Shown: positions 52,748 through 62,311, counted from the stretch's first letter. The stretch: DNA of 64,000 bases from Myxococcaceae bacterium (GCA_017881265.1 JADGRA010000015.1:1-64000); one strand, 5' to 3'. Notes: generated by a model from the sequence alone, not told the origin. Numbers and translations are program-made.

Positions 52748-54974
52748 GGTCGAAGCGTGCGACGCCGCCCGCGCGGAGCTCCCCGAAGAGAAGTGCCTCG
52801 GCCAGCGCCTTCTTCAGCTGCTGGTCCACCAGCCGCCCCATGGGCCGTGCGCCGAAGTGCGGGTCATAGCCGTGCTCGGCCAGCCACCCGCGTGCGGCGG
52901 CGGACAGCTCCAGCGTCACCTTCTTCTCCAAAAGCTGGTCCTGCAGCAGCCGGATCTCCTTGTCCACCACCTGGAGGATGACCTCTGGGCTGAGGCCCGC
53001 GAAGAGAATCCACCCGTCCAGCCGGTTTCGGAACTCCGGCGTGAAGGTCCGTTCAATGGCCTTCTTGGCCTTGCTCGCGTCGGGGCCGGCGACTGAGTCG
53101 CTGAAGCCCACCGTCTTGGCACTCATCTCCCGAGCGCCGGCGTTGGTGGTGAGGATGAGCACCACGTTGCGGAAGTCCGCCTTCCGCCCGTTGTTGTCGG
53201 TGAGGGTGGCGTGGTCCATCACTTGGAGCAGGACGTTGAAGAGCTCCGGGTGGGCCTTCTCAATCTCGTCCAGCAGCAGCACCGAGTAGGGGTGCTTGCG
53301 GATGGCGTCCGTCAACAGCCCCCCCTGGTCGAAGCCCACGTACCCCGGCGGTGCCCCAATCAGCCGGCTCACCGTGTGCTGCTCGGAGTACTCGCTCATG
53401 TCGAAGCGGAGGAACTCCACGCCCAGCACCTTGGCCAGCTGCTTGGCCAGCTCCGTCTTCCCGACGCCGGTGGGGCCCGAGAAGAGGAAGCTGCCGATGG
53501 GCTTCTCCGGGCTGCGCAGCCCGGAGCGGGCGAGCTTGATGGCCGCCACCAACTCATGAATGGCCGGGTCCTGCCCGAAGATGACCGAGCGCAGCTGGGG
53601 TTCCAAGCTGGCGAGGGAGTCGCGCTCGCTGGCCGAGACGCTCTTCTCCGGCACCTTGGCCATCTTCGCCACCACCGCCTCCACGTCGTGCAGGGTGACG
53701 CGCCCGGTGCGCTGCTCCACCGGGCGGAGGCGGTCGGCGGCGCCGGCCTCGTCGATGACGTCGATGGCCTTGTCCGGCAGGAAGCGCTCGTTGATGTACT
53801 TGGCCGCCAGCTCCACCGCGCCGCGGATGGCCGCGTCGTCGTAGACCACCGAGTGGTGCTCCTCGTAGCGGGACTTCAGGCCCTGAAGAATCAGGACGCT
53901 GTCCTCCACCGAGGGCTCGCCGACCTCAATCTTCTGGAAGCGCCGGCCCAGCGCGCGGTCTCTTTCAAAGCTGGCCTTGTACTCCTGGTAGGTGGTGCTC
54001 CCGATGCAGCGCAGCCGCCCGGAGGCCAGCACCGGCTTCAGGATGTTGGAGGCCTCGATGCTGCCACCGCCGGTGGTGGCCCCGGCGCCGACGATGGTGT
54101 GGATTTCGTCGATGAAGAGGATGGCGTTGGGCTGCTTCTGCAGCGCCTTCAGCACGCCCTTCAGGCGCTCCTCGAATTGGCCGCGGAACTTCGTGCCGGC
54201 AAGGACCGCCCCCATGTCCAGCGAGTAGATGACGGCTCCCTTGAGCGCGTCCGGGACGTTCCCCTCGTGGATACGCAGGGCCAAACCCTCAGCGATGGCC
54301 GTCTTTCCGACGCCCGAGTCGCCGACGTAGATGGGGTTGTTCTTCCGGCGCCGGCAGAGCACCTGCAGCGTCCGCTCCAGCTCGCGCTGCCGGCCGATGA
54401 GGGGGTCGATGCGGCCCTCCTCGGCCTCCACCATGAGGTTGACGGCGAAGGACTTGAGGGGGTCCCGCACTGGGGCTCCCTCCTCCTCCGGCCCGCTCGG
54501 CTGCGCCTCGGCCTCCTCCTCCCCCTCGCCGCTCTTGGTGATGCCGTGCGAGAGGTAGTTGAGCAGGTCGAGCCGGGTGACGCCCTCCTGCTGCAACAGG
54601 TACAGGGCGTGGCTCTCCTCCTCGCGGAACATGGCCACCAGGACGTCCCCGCCTTCGATGACCTTCTGGTCGGCCGACAGCGCGTGGATGGCGGCGCGCT
54701 GCAGCACCCGCTCGATGCCGATGGTCTGCTGGGGCTCGGCGCTGACGCCCTCGGGAAGCTTTTCCACGGTGTCCTTGAGGAACGTCTCCAGCCGCTGGCG
54801 CAGCCGCTTCACCGAGGCGCCGCAGGCCGCCAGGACCTTCTGCGTCTTCGCTTCCTTACTGAGGGCGAGCAGCAGGTGCTCGAGCGTCAGGTACTCGTGG
54901 CGCATCGCCTTGGCATCCTGCAGTGCCTGGCGAAAGCTGGCTTGCAGCTCCTTGGCGATTAGGGGGGTGGCCAC
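52692..54974 (-). CDS. clpA: ATP-dependent Clp protease ATPase subunit ClpA
   Basis: The protein has 760 residues, typical of ClpA. The N domain has MRHEYLTLEHLLLALSKE. D1 has Walker A GDSGVGKTAIAEG, Walker B LFIDEIHT and D2 GPTGVGKTELAKQL with LLLDEIEKAHPE. Its spacing loops match ClpA, not ClpB (no long coiled M-domain). With ClpP it degrades adaptor-delivered proteins. The adaptor clpS is encoded 1 base upstream. clpP itself is not in the window. Confidence 0.96.
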   Translation of the reverse strand: MATPLIAKELQASFRQALQDAKAMRHEYLTLEHLLLALSKEAKTQKVLAACGASVKRLRQRLETFLKDTVEKLPEGVSAEPQQTIGIERVLQRAAIHALSADQKVIEGGDVLVAMFREEESHALYLLQQEGVTRLDLLNYLSHGITKSGEGEEEAEAQPSGPEEEGAPVRDPLKSFAVNLMVEAEEGRIDPLIGRQRELERTLQVLCRRRKNNPIYVGDSGVGKTAIAEGLALRIHEGNVPDALKGAVIYSLDMGAVLAGTKFRGQFEERLKGVLKALQKQPNAILFIDEIHTIVGAGATTGGGSIEASNILKPVLASGRLRCIGSTTYQEYKASFERDRALGRRFQKIEVGEPSVEDSVLILQGLKSRYEEHHSVVYDDAAIRGAVELAAKYINERFLPDKAIDVIDEAGAADRLRPVEQRTGRVTLHDVEAVVAKMAKVPEKSVSASERDSLASLEPQLRSVIFGQDPAIHELVAAIKLARSGLRSPEKPIGSFLFSGPTGVGKTELAKQLAKVLGVEFLRFDMSEYSEQHTVSRLIGAPPGYVGFDQGGLLTDAIRKHPYSVLLLDEIEKAHPELFNVLLQVMDHATLTDNNGRKADFRNVVLILTTNAGAREMSAKTVGFSDSVAGPDASKAKKAIERTFTPEFRNRLDGWILFAGLSPEVILQVVDKEIRLLQDQLLEKKVTLELSAAARGWLAEHGYDPHFGARPMGRLVDQQLKKALAEALLFGELRAGGVARFDLNETKDGLHFQGLPLPAA

Positions 54975-54975
54975 G

Positions 54976-55308
54976 TCAAGTCTCCTCGGAGGTTTCAGTC
55001 GGTTCCATCGTCAGACGCAGGGGAAACTCGTTCTCCCGGGCCAGTTTCTCCACCATCTCGATTTTCGTTCGGGCCACGTCATAGGTATATACGCCGGCCA
55101 CGCCAATGCCTTGGTGATGCACGTGCAGCATGATGGCCACGGCATCCGACTCGCTCTTGTGGAACACCTCGCGCAGCACCGCCACCACGAAGTCCCGGGT
55201 GGTGTAGTTGTCGTTGTGAAAAAGGACCCGGTACAGCTGCGGCCGCTTCACCCGGCGCTCGGTCTTCACCTCCGGAACGGCCAGTGTCCCCGGTGCGCGC
55301 TCAGCCAC
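54976..55308 (-). CDS. clpS: ClpS adaptor
   Basis: The protein has 110 residues from GTG 55308, chosen because GAGG lies about 10 bases upstream and the body starts soon after. LYRVLFHNDNYTTRDFVVAVL and HVHHQGIGVAGVYTYDVA contain the N-degron pocket and ClpA contact of ClpS. It delivers N-end-rule substrates to ClpA, encoded 1 base downstream. Its start overlaps the upstream GNAT-like gene by 8 bases. Confidence 0.94.
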   Translation of the reverse strand: MAERAPGTLAVPEVKTERRVKRPQLYRVLFHNDNYTTRDFVVAVLREVFHKSESDAVAIMLHVHHQGIGVAGVYTYDVARTKIEMVEKLARENEFPLRLTMEPTETSEET

Positions 55309-56473
55309 CGTCCACCTCGGCCTTCTTGAAACCCGTCTCGGCCCGCCAGGCGGGTAGGCCCTGGGCGATGGCTGCCCGCTCGTGCCCGAGAAACTCGCGC
55401 ACCGCCCGGTCGAGTGGGCCGTGGAAAATCCAGTGGGCGCTGTAGGTGACGGCCGGCAAGAAGCCGCGCACCAGCTTGTGTTCGCCGCCGGCGCCCGGTT
55501 CAAACCGCGCCAGCCCTCGCCTCACCGTCTCCTCCATGCCCTGGTAGACACAGACGTCGAAGTGCAGGAAGGGCACCTCCTCGAAGCACCCCCAGTAGCG
55601 GCCGTACAGGGCAGCGGGCCCGGCGACGTTGAAGGCGCCGGCCACCACTTGCCCGCCTCGCACCGCCTGCACCAGTTCCACCCGGTGGCGGAAATGCTTC
55701 AGCACCCGGGCGAAGAAGTCGGGCGTCAGGTACCGGCGCCCCCAGGCGAACTTGTCCACGGTACTGGCATACAGCCGGTACACTTCCTCCGCATCGACGT
55801 CCGCCAGGGCCTCACCCCGCACCGTCCGCAGCTGCAGGTGGTGTTCCGCCGTGGCGCGACGTTCACGCCGGATTTGGTTCCGGCGCTTGCTGGTGAAGCG
55901 CGCCAGCACGTCCTCGAAGCTGGAGTAGCCCTGGTTGAGGAAGTGGTACTGCACTCCGTGGCGGATGCCGAAGCCCTCCTCCTCCAGCAGCAGCGCCTCC
56001 TCCGCGGTGGGAAACAGCACGTGCAGCGAGGAGAGGCCCTCGCTGCGGGCGTATTCCAGGGCGGCCCGCATCAACTCCCGGGTGCGCGCCGGTCGGTCCT
56101 CGCCCTCGGCCACCAGCACGCGGCGCCCGGTGGCCGGGGTCAGCGGAGCGGCCAGGACGAACTTCGGGTAGTAGCGCAACCCCACCCGTTCGGCGGCCGT
56201 CGCCCAGGACCAGTCGAAGACGAATTCCCCGTGGCTGTCCTCCTTCAGGTAGGCCGGCGCGGCAGCCACCAGGTGGTTTCCTCGCCACAGGGTGAGGTGG
56301 CGCGGCCGCCAGCCGGTTGCCGCCTGCACGCTGCCACTGGACTCGAGTGCCTCCAGCCACCTCCACTCCAGAAAGGGCGCCGCCTCCGCGTCCACCAGCG
56401 CGTCCCAGGCGCTCTGGGGCACGTCGGCGATGGACTCGAGCAGCTTGACCTGGGTGGGGAGTGTTCCGGACAT
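55301..56473 (-). CDS. GNAT-like protein of the DUF482/FemAB-related group
   Basis: The protein has 390 residues from ATG 56473. It has SAWDALVDAEAAPFLEWRWLEALE, GEFVFDWSWATAAERVG, ARFTSKRRNQIRRERR and YGRYWGCFEEVPFLHFDVCVYQG, the pattern of 'peptidogalycan biosynthesis' N-acyltransferase-like proteins (DUF482). Members are predicted to move acyl or aminoacyl groups; the substrate is unknown. It overlaps clpS, so all three genes may form one transcript, which is odd for housekeeping clpSA. Confidence 0.85.
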   Translation of the reverse strand: MSGTLPTQVKLLESIADVPQSAWDALVDAEAAPFLEWRWLEALESSGSVQAATGWRPRHLTLWRGNHLVAAAPAYLKEDSHGEFVFDWSWATAAERVGLRYYPKFVLAAPLTPATGRRVLVAEGEDRPARTRELMRAALEYARSEGLSSLHVLFPTAEEALLLEEEGFGIRHGVQYHFLNQGYSSFEDVLARFTSKRRNQIRRERRATAEHHLQLRTVRGEALADVDAEEVYRLYASTVDKFAWGRRYLTPDFFARVLKHFRHRVELVQAVRGGQVVAGAFNVAGPAALYGRYWGCFEEVPFLHFDVCVYQGMEETVRRGLARFEPGAGGEHKLVRGFLPAVTYSAHWIFHGPLDRAVREFLGHERAAIAQGLPAWRAETGFKKAEVDGG

Positions 56474-56575
56474 CGACAGCACGCTGCGGCAGGGCGAAAG
56501 CGCAACGGTATAACGGTGCGGGGGGGTCCCTGCCAGCGCGCGCCGAGGTGCCGGGGCGGGGGGGAGAGGCCGCCG

Positions 56576-57010
56576 CTAGCGCGTCAGCTCGCGGGCGAGG
56601 AAGGCGCCCACCTCGGCCAGGCCGGCGCGGGCCCGCACCTGGCCGGCGTCGCTCTCCATCAGCCGGCGGGCGGACTCGCTCGCCGTTCCCGCCGATAGGT
56701 CCGCCAGCACCAGGAAGGCGCTCCAGCCAGGGGTGGGTTCCACCGTGCGGCCGGGACGCAAGGGCCTGTCCTGCAACGACTTGGCGACCTTCTCGAGGAG
56801 GCCGTCGTCGGTGAGGCGCCTGGTGCCCCCCTGCAGCGCCACCCAGGTGGAGGCCAGCAGCTCCTCGAGGAGGCTCCCGGAGAGGGCCGCGTCCAGACGG
56901 GTCCGCGCCTCCTCGTCGTCGATGCTGTGCGCACTGGCGTAGGTGGGCAGCAGCTTGGCCACCACCACCGCGCGGGTGGCCAGGTGCGCGAGGCGGGGCG
57001 GGTAGCGCAT
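56576..57010 (-). CDS. Unknown helical protein downstream of kinase
   Basis: The protein has 144 residues from ATG 57010 (or GTG 57022). It is mostly helical, without membrane segment: YPPRLAHLATRAVVVAKLLP, LEELLASTWVALQGG and SARRLMESDAGQVRARAGLAE. I recognise no family. It begins 14 bases after the kinase stop on the same strand, so it is probably co-transcribed and may act with it. Confidence 0.65.
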   Translation of the reverse strand: MRYPPRLAHLATRAVVVAKLLPTYASAHSIDDEEARTRLDAALSGSLLEELLASTWVALQGGTRRLTDDGLLEKVAKSLQDRPLRPGRTVEPTPGWSAFLVLADLSAGTASESARRLMESDAGQVRARAGLAEVGAFLARELTR

Positions 57011-57023
57011 GGGCAAGGACACC

Positions 57024-58808
57024 CTAGCGCAGGTCGACGCCGTGCTTCTTGCAGTCCGTCACCACCTCGGCGCGCGCCGCCTTGCCGGTGACGTTGGTCA
57101 GCGCGGCGCGGGCATTGCCCAAGTCCCTCAGCTGGCAGTGCGCCCGGGCCTTGATGGCCCAGCCGGCACTTGTCTTCTTCGTGAAGAAGCTCTGGTCGGC
57201 CAGCCGCAGGGCCAGCTTCGGGTCGTCGTCGGCCAGCGCGTCATCGGCGTCGGACAGCAACTCCGCCACCTCGGGAGGCGTCGCGGCCGGGAGGCCCTCC
57301 GCTCTGGCGGCCTGTGCCTCGGCGGCAGCCTTCAGCTGCTGGGCCTTCTCCACCGCGGCCTTGGCCGTCTCCACGCCGTCGCTCTGGGCGTTGAGCGCCT
57401 CGCGGATGCCCTTCTTCACTTCCGCGAGGCCCTGCCTCAGCTGCTGCTTCACCTCCGCGGCCGTCTCGTCCGCCGCTGGGGGGGCCGGCGGGGCGGGGGG
57501 CACGGGAAGGCCCTTCACCACGCCGGCCAGGTCCGGGCGGACACTGCCGACGTCTGTGTGGCGGACGGCGCGGCGGAAGACGCCGATGGCGGACAGCACC
57601 ACCACGGCCAGGATGAGACCGCGCCGCACCTGGCGCGCCGGCCCGGGTGGACGGGGCACCAACGGACCGCCGGTCGCTGGCGCCAGCAACTCAGCCCGTG
57701 GGGCGCTCTGGCTGCTGAAGGGGGCCGGCCAGGCCGAGGGGGCAGGGGCCGCCGGCGCCGGCGTCGGCCAGGGGTGGGCCGGGGTGGACGGGGCCACCGC
57801 TTCCGTGCGGCGGGGCATGGGCACCGGCGTCGCCGGGGTGAAGGTGGCTGCGGTGTCCAGCTGACTCAAGGGAATGGGCTGCCCCGCCGGGCTGGCCAAC
57901 GTCGCGTCCAGGCCGCCCGGCTGGGGCGCGGAGGCCGGCACCGTCAGCGGCCGCCCCGTCAGTTCGGCGACGAAGGCGCTGACGTCCCCGGGCCGCAGTT
58001 TCGGGTCCTTCTGCAGGGCGCGGTCCACGGCGGAAAGAATGTTGAGGGGGAGGCCGGCGCGCAACTGCGCCAGCGGCTGGGGCTGGGCGTGCACCACCTT
58101 GTACACCACCTCGGCCAGGGAGCTCCCGCCGAAGGCCGGCGCCCCGCCCAGCATTTCATAGACAATGGCCCCCAGGGCGAAGACGTCCGTGCGGGCGTCG
58201 ATGGCCGTGTTTCTTCCGAGGGCCTGCTCAGGGGCCATGTACTGGGGCGTCCCCATCAGCACTGCATCCTGGGTGGCCACGGTTTGCGAGCCGCGGATTT
58301 TGGAAATGCCGAAATCCAGCACCTTAACGTTGGGGCCTGGCATCTCCTCCTGCGGCGCGCAGAGGAAGACGTTGTCCGGCTTGAGGTCCCGGTGGACCAC
58401 CCCGGCCCGGTGGGCCGCCTGCAGCGCGGAGCCCACCTGCCGCGCAATGGTGAGCGCCTCCTCCACGGGCAAGGGCCCGCGCTGCAGCCGCTGGGCGAGC
58501 GTCTCGCCGCGCAGCAGCTCCAGCACAATGTACGGCTCGCCCGTGGGCAGGGTGTGGAAGTCGAGGACCTGGACAATGTGCGGGTGGCCCAGTCGGGAGG
58601 CAATCTCGGCCTCGCGGCGGAAGCGGGCCAGCGCCTCTCCGGACGCCACGCCCGGGGTCAGCAGGACCTTGACTGCCACCTGGCGCCCTGGCAGCCGCAG
58701 ATGGTCGGCCGCCCACACGGCGCCCATGCCCCCGCGTCCAAGCAGGTGGGTGACACGGTACGTCTCCGCAACGACACCACCGACGGAAAGGGCGTCCTGG
58801 CTCGTCAT
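57024..58808 (-). CDS. Membrane-anchored Hanks-type Ser/Thr kinase
   Basis: The protein has 594 residues from ATG 58808. The kinase domain (about 15-275) has GRGGMGAVW, catalytic Lys47 (VAVKVL), HRDLKPDN with Asp141, DFGISK and APEQALGR. A Pro/Ala-rich juxtamembrane region leads to one helix near 400 (GLILAVVVLSAIGVF), then a periplasmic coiled, Ala/Lys/Glu helix (KAAVEKAQQLKAAAEAQ) and a TPR-like tail. It is intact and probably active. Such kinases abound in myxobacteria. Confidence 0.93.
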   Translation of the reverse strand: MTSQDALSVGGVVAETYRVTHLLGRGGMGAVWAADHLRLPGRQVAVKVLLTPGVASGEALARFRREAEIASRLGHPHIVQVLDFHTLPTGEPYIVLELLRGETLAQRLQRGPLPVEEALTIARQVGSALQAAHRAGVVHRDLKPDNVFLCAPQEEMPGPNVKVLDFGISKIRGSQTVATQDAVLMGTPQYMAPEQALGRNTAIDARTDVFALGAIVYEMLGGAPAFGGSSLAEVVYKVVHAQPQPLAQLRAGLPLNILSAVDRALQKDPKLRPGDVSAFVAELTGRPLTVPASAPQPGGLDATLASPAGQPIPLSQLDTAATFTPATPVPMPRRTEAVAPSTPAHPWPTPAPAAPAPSAWPAPFSSQSAPRAELLAPATGGPLVPRPPGPARQVRRGLILAVVVLSAIGVFRRAVRHTDVGSVRPDLAGVVKGLPVPPAPPAPPAADETAAEVKQQLRQGLAEVKKGIREALNAQSDGVETAKAAVEKAQQLKAAAEAQAARAEGLPAATPPEVAELLSDADDALADDDPKLALRLADQSFFTKKTSAGWAIKARAHCQLRDLGNARAALTNVTGKAARAEVVTDCKKHGVDLR

Positions 58809-58900
58809 GGAGGCAGAGAGTTTAGCAGGCAGCGGCGCCCGCAAAAGAAGCCTGGTGCTTTCCAAGAGCTTGATGCTCGCGACGGGCGGCCCCGGACCCC

Positions 58901-58927
58901 TTGAGCGCCGGCCGAGCGGGCTATACT
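58901..58927 (+). promoter_or_regulatory. Candidate promoter before the secreted protein gene
   Basis: TTGAGC (58901-58906) and TATACT (58922-58927) are 15 bases apart, slightly short. The -10 is a good match, and GGAGG with start TTG 58951 lies just downstream. This gives a short 5' leader of about 15-20 bases. Confidence 0.4.
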
Positions 58928-58950
58928 GAATCTCCCTGCTCGGAGGCAGT

Positions 58951-59712
58951 TTGACCCTCGCGACGTCCCCGGCCGTCCTCACTCTGCTGTCCCTCCTGGC
59001 GGCCGCGACGCCGGCTGACAGTCTGGTCGACGTCACGGCAGTCAAGGCAGAGTTGCGCGTCTTCGATGATGGCAAAGGCCATTACCTGGTGCTCATTCCC
59101 TTCGGCGGCGACGTGTGGAACCACTTCTACTGGGGAGATGGCAAAACCTTCTGGGCGCAGCGCGTGTACGGCGGCCTCAGCGAGGAGAACGTTGCGTTCA
59201 GCAAGCTATTCTGGGAGCCGCGCGTCCCGCGGGGACAGGCCGGCTTCCGTCTCAAGGACGGCGTGTACAAGCTGGATTGTGGCGAGCGGATGACCCTCTT
59301 TCACCCCACGGCGGACGAGCGAGCCCACGCCCTGCTGGACTCGGCCAGCTTCAAGCCACCGCGCTGGACGCGACGCGCCTACGCCCTCGCCCGGGACGAG
59401 TCAGGAATCTACTACTACGTGGACCGGGCACGGGAGGAGACGGTGTTGGATTTCCGCCTCTGGGCAGGACCGAGGGGCCAGCTCAAGCCCCTGCACATGA
59501 CAAACGTGGTGAGCGACTCGGAGGGAGACGTCTTTGCGACGCGCTCGGGCGAGCTGCGCCTCGTGCTGGACAAGAAGGAGAGCGTCTGGGTGAAGGGCAA
59601 CCAGCGCACCCCGCTCCGGCTGTTGCCGTTGGAAGACAACGTGCGCCTCATTTATTCGGAGCTCGGCGTCTACGCCGGCGAGCCGCTAGGAACTCCTTGC
59701 GACGTGCTCTAG
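58951..59712 (+). CDS. Conserved secreted protein of unknown function
   Basis: The protein has 253 residues from TTG 58951 behind CGGAGG. A Sec signal (AVLTLLSLLAAATPA) is followed by a beta-rich domain with HYLVLIPFGGDVWNHFYWGD, KLFWEPRVPRGQAGF and GIYYYVDRAREETVLDFRLW. Many aromatic residues suggest a carbohydrate- or envelope-binding sandwich. I do not recognise a named family. It is divergent from the kinase gene and convergent with the transglycosylase gene. Confidence 0.75.
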   Translation: MTLATSPAVLTLLSLLAAATPADSLVDVTAVKAELRVFDDGKGHYLVLIPFGGDVWNHFYWGDGKTFWAQRVYGGLSEENVAFSKLFWEPRVPRGQAGFRLKDGVYKLDCGERMTLFHPTADERAHALLDSASFKPPRWTRRAYALARDESGIYYYVDRAREETVLDFRLWAGPRGQLKPLHMTNVVSDSEGDVFATRSGELRLVLDKKESVWVKGNQRTPLRLLPLEDNVRLIYSELGVYAGEPLGTPCDVL

Positions 59713-59759
59713 ACGCCCGCTGAGCGCGCCCAGCACCCGAGGTGACGGGTGAACCTTTG

Positions 59760-61376
59760 CTAGCGTCCGGGCCTGAGCGGGGCGTCGAGGGGGTTCGGCT
59801 CGGCCGCGGGATGCAGGGGCCCGCCGTTGTACTCCTCGAAGAAGCGCAGCACGGCGGCGACGTACTCGGGGGTTTCCCCATTCTTGGGCAAGGGAGCGAG
59901 GGGCTCCCGCGGCCGAGCATTGTAAGCCGTTAGCGCGCTGATGACATCCCCGTCGTAGTACTGGAGGAGCGCTGAGAGCAGCCGCGTCCCCCCGAGGATG
60001 TTCTTCTTGGGCACCCAGAGGTCGGAGACCCGCAGGCCGACCTTCTTCGCCGTGTAGGGCATCAGCTGCATCAGCCCAATTGCACCCACCTGCGAGAGGG
60101 CGTTGGGGTTGTAGTTGGACTCGCGGCGAATGACGGCCTTCACCAGCGCCGGCGGCACCGGGTAGATGCGGGCGACGTCTGCCACGGCGCTGGCGATGTC
60201 TGCGTCGTACGCCTCCGGCTTGAGCGAGGCGTCGGCCAACAGGCGCGGCCTTCCGTAGCGTTCCGCCAGAAGCGCGTCGATGTTCTTCCCATGGTTCTTG
60301 GTGGACGCCGGCACGTCGGCGCCGGCCGGCGCGATGGCTTCCCATCGTTTGAGCGCCAGCGCGGCCGTCTCGCCGTCGGCGGGCGGCGCGTCGAGCCGAA
60401 GCACGTCCACGGCTGGTCCCTTGGTGTCGACCGCCGGCCGGTCCAGAGTTGCCCGGTCGAAGGTCGGCTGTGGCGGTGGACGGCGTGCGGTGTCCGGGGG
60501 CGCCGTCGCGGCGAGGTAGGCCGACACCACCACCACCACCAGCAGCACTCCGGCGGCGGCTCCGGCGAGCACCATCGGCCGCCGGCGCAGCCAGGCGATT
60601 GCGGCTGCCGTGGCACCCGCGGTGGCGCTCTCCTTGGCGCTGGGAGGAGCCGCGTCATTGCTCTGCTGGGATGGCGGAGCGCCATGTTGGGGCTTCCCCT
60701 TTGTCCGGTCCGCCGGTGGGGGCGCTGGCTTCGCCGAGCTGCCGTTGCGCCGCCCGGGCGGCGGTCGCCTGGCCTCCGGGGGACGGCGTTCCGGACGCGG
60801 CAAGGTGTACGCCGGGCGTTCTGGGCGGGGGGCGGGCGGTGTCGGGCGCCCTGCAGCAGGTGGGGAGGCGAGGGGAACCTCGGCTGGCGGCGGCACGACG
60901 GGAAGCCCAGGGGTGCCGAGCGAAGCGCGGAAGGCGGACTCGCCGCGGCCCCGGGTGGGGGCAAACAGTTGATCGGCCAGCCCACGAAAAGAGGGCGGAG
61001 GGCCCGCGTCGCGCGTCTCCTGTATGAGGCGAATCGCAGCGCCCACCACATACTCGGGAAGCGTCACCTCCACGGGGCCCTCGGGCTGCTCCCAGCGCAC
61101 GTACGCCGCGGCGGCCGTCACCTGGTCCATCGTTTCCGGGTCGAGCGCAATCTCTAGAATCTCGGCCGGGAATTCGGACTCCGGCCGAGGGCCCCAGCCC
61201 GGCTCACGCCGCACCGAGGAACTGGCCATCTTTCGGAAGCCACACAGTCGGGCGAAGGCCACCGCGGCGGCGGCCACGACCTTCTCCGGGGGCAGCGCGA
61301 GGACGTCGGCCGCTTCGCGCAGCGAGCGACTCTCCTCGGCCGACAGCGCTACCGTGACGCTCGACGGGGGCGGCAT
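59760..61376 (-). CDS. Inside-out membrane lytic transglycosylase (SLT domain), T6SS-linked
   Basis: The protein has 538 residues. There is no signal peptide; residues 1-150 are a helical, Glu/Ala-rich cytoplasmic domain, then a long Pro/Arg linker, one membrane helix at 268-292, and a periplasmic SLT domain with catalytic Glu419 (VIRRESNYNP), GAIGLMQLMP and ALTAYNARP. The SLT domain would open peptidoglycan for the T6SS apparatus encoded upstream. The cytoplasmic domain could tether the enzyme to the secretion machine. It is last in the minus-strand operon, 44 bases after the lipoprotein gene. Confidence 0.85.
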   Translation of the reverse strand: MPPPSSVTVALSAEESRSLREAADVLALPPEKVVAAAAVAFARLCGFRKMASSSVRREPGWGPRPESEFPAEILEIALDPETMDQVTAAAAYVRWEQPEGPVEVTLPEYVVGAAIRLIQETRDAGPPPSFRGLADQLFAPTRGRGESAFRASLGTPGLPVVPPPAEVPLASPPAAGRPTPPAPRPERPAYTLPRPERRPPEARRPPPGRRNGSSAKPAPPPADRTKGKPQHGAPPSQQSNDAAPPSAKESATAGATAAAIAWLRRRPMVLAGAAAGVLLVVVVVSAYLAATAPPDTARRPPPQPTFDRATLDRPAVDTKGPAVDVLRLDAPPADGETAALALKRWEAIAPAGADVPASTKNHGKNIDALLAERYGRPRLLADASLKPEAYDADIASAVADVARIYPVPPALVKAVIRRESNYNPNALSQVGAIGLMQLMPYTAKKVGLRVSDLWVPKKNILGGTRLLSALLQYYDGDVISALTAYNARPREPLAPLPKNGETPEYVAAVLRFFEEYNGGPLHPAAEPNPLDAPLRPGR

Positions 61377-61420
61377 GGTGGCAGCAGTCTATCCCGACGG
61401 CCGAGGGGAAGGGCTGGCCC

Positions 61421-62311
61421 TCAGCGGGCGTCCGAGAACTCCGACAGCCGGGCCCACAGGGACGGCTTGTCGACGGCCAGCGCCTGCGCGCTGGCGGTGA
61501 CGAGCCTGTCATCCTGAGCGCTTCGGTACAGGCGTGCCGGCGCCGCCGGCTGGCGGGGGTCGCGGTCCCGGACGAAAAGCTGCTCGTGGACCGTGAGTCC
61601 GAGCGGAGAGAACGCGAGCGTGCTCTCCAACTCGAAGATGCGCCGCAGGCCGGAGGGCAGTGGCTGCTCCTTCTGTCGTTTGATGGCGAACGCGGCCGGT
61701 CCGGCGCAGCTGCCGTCGGGGAGACGCAACGGCTCCGGGATGAAGCGGCGACCTCGTTGGGGGACGAGCCGGGCGAAGCGCTCACAATTGGCACCCTCGC
61801 ACCGGTCGCCTTCGAGGACTGCCACCTCCACGCCGTTGAGGGGCTCGAGCCTCAGCCGGCTGTGTTCGGCTGGCGCCCGGGCCGAGCCCGTCGCCAGCAC
61901 CACCAGGGCGTTCTCCCGCACCTGGACCCGCGCCACCGGACCGACGGCGTCCCCGTCCGGGTACCGCAGTGCCTGCACCCACACCAGACGGGTGGAGTCA
62001 GCCAGGCTGGCCACCACCACCGCGCTCGGACCCAGTTTACTCGCTGGAGGCGCGGTCTCCGTGCGCGCCACGCAGTGCTCGTCGAGCTCTGTCCAAGCCA
62101 CCGGCGTCCCGGTGCAGTCGAGCGGCGCCCCCAGCACTTGCCCGCTCTTGGCGTCGTAGCCGTGGAGGAGCAACCTGAGCCAAGCGTCCGCTGGGATGTC
62201 CTCTTCGGCACCGCGCGCACGCTCGAGGCGGCACACACCCTCGGGCGCTGGAGGTGCGCTTGCGCATGCCGCGCAGAGAAGAAGCCCGACCGCCCGCCAG
62301 ACTGGCCTCAT
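61421..62311 (-). CDS. Lipoprotein in T6SS operon (TssJ position)
   Basis: The protein has 296 residues from ATG 62311. The signal AVGLLLCAAC has a lipobox. The mature part is beta-rich (DAWLRLLLHGYDAKSGQ, ARVQVRENALVVLATGS) with Cys pairs. By position it could fill the TssJ role, but it is about twice the usual TssJ length, so I name it only a T6SS-linked lipoprotein. It overlaps the FHA gene by 4 bases (ATGA). Confidence 0.7.
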   Translation of the reverse strand: MRPVWRAVGLLLCAACASAPPAPEGVCRLERARGAEEDIPADAWLRLLLHGYDAKSGQVLGAPLDCTGTPVAWTELDEHCVARTETAPPASKLGPSAVVVASLADSTRLVWVQALRYPDGDAVGPVARVQVRENALVVLATGSARAPAEHSRLRLEPLNGVEVAVLEGDRCEGANCERFARLVPQRGRRFIPEPLRLPDGSCAGPAAFAIKRQKEQPLPSGLRRIFELESTLAFSPLGLTVHEQLFVRDRDPRQPAAPARLYRSAQDDRLVTASAQALAVDKPSLWARLSEFSDAR

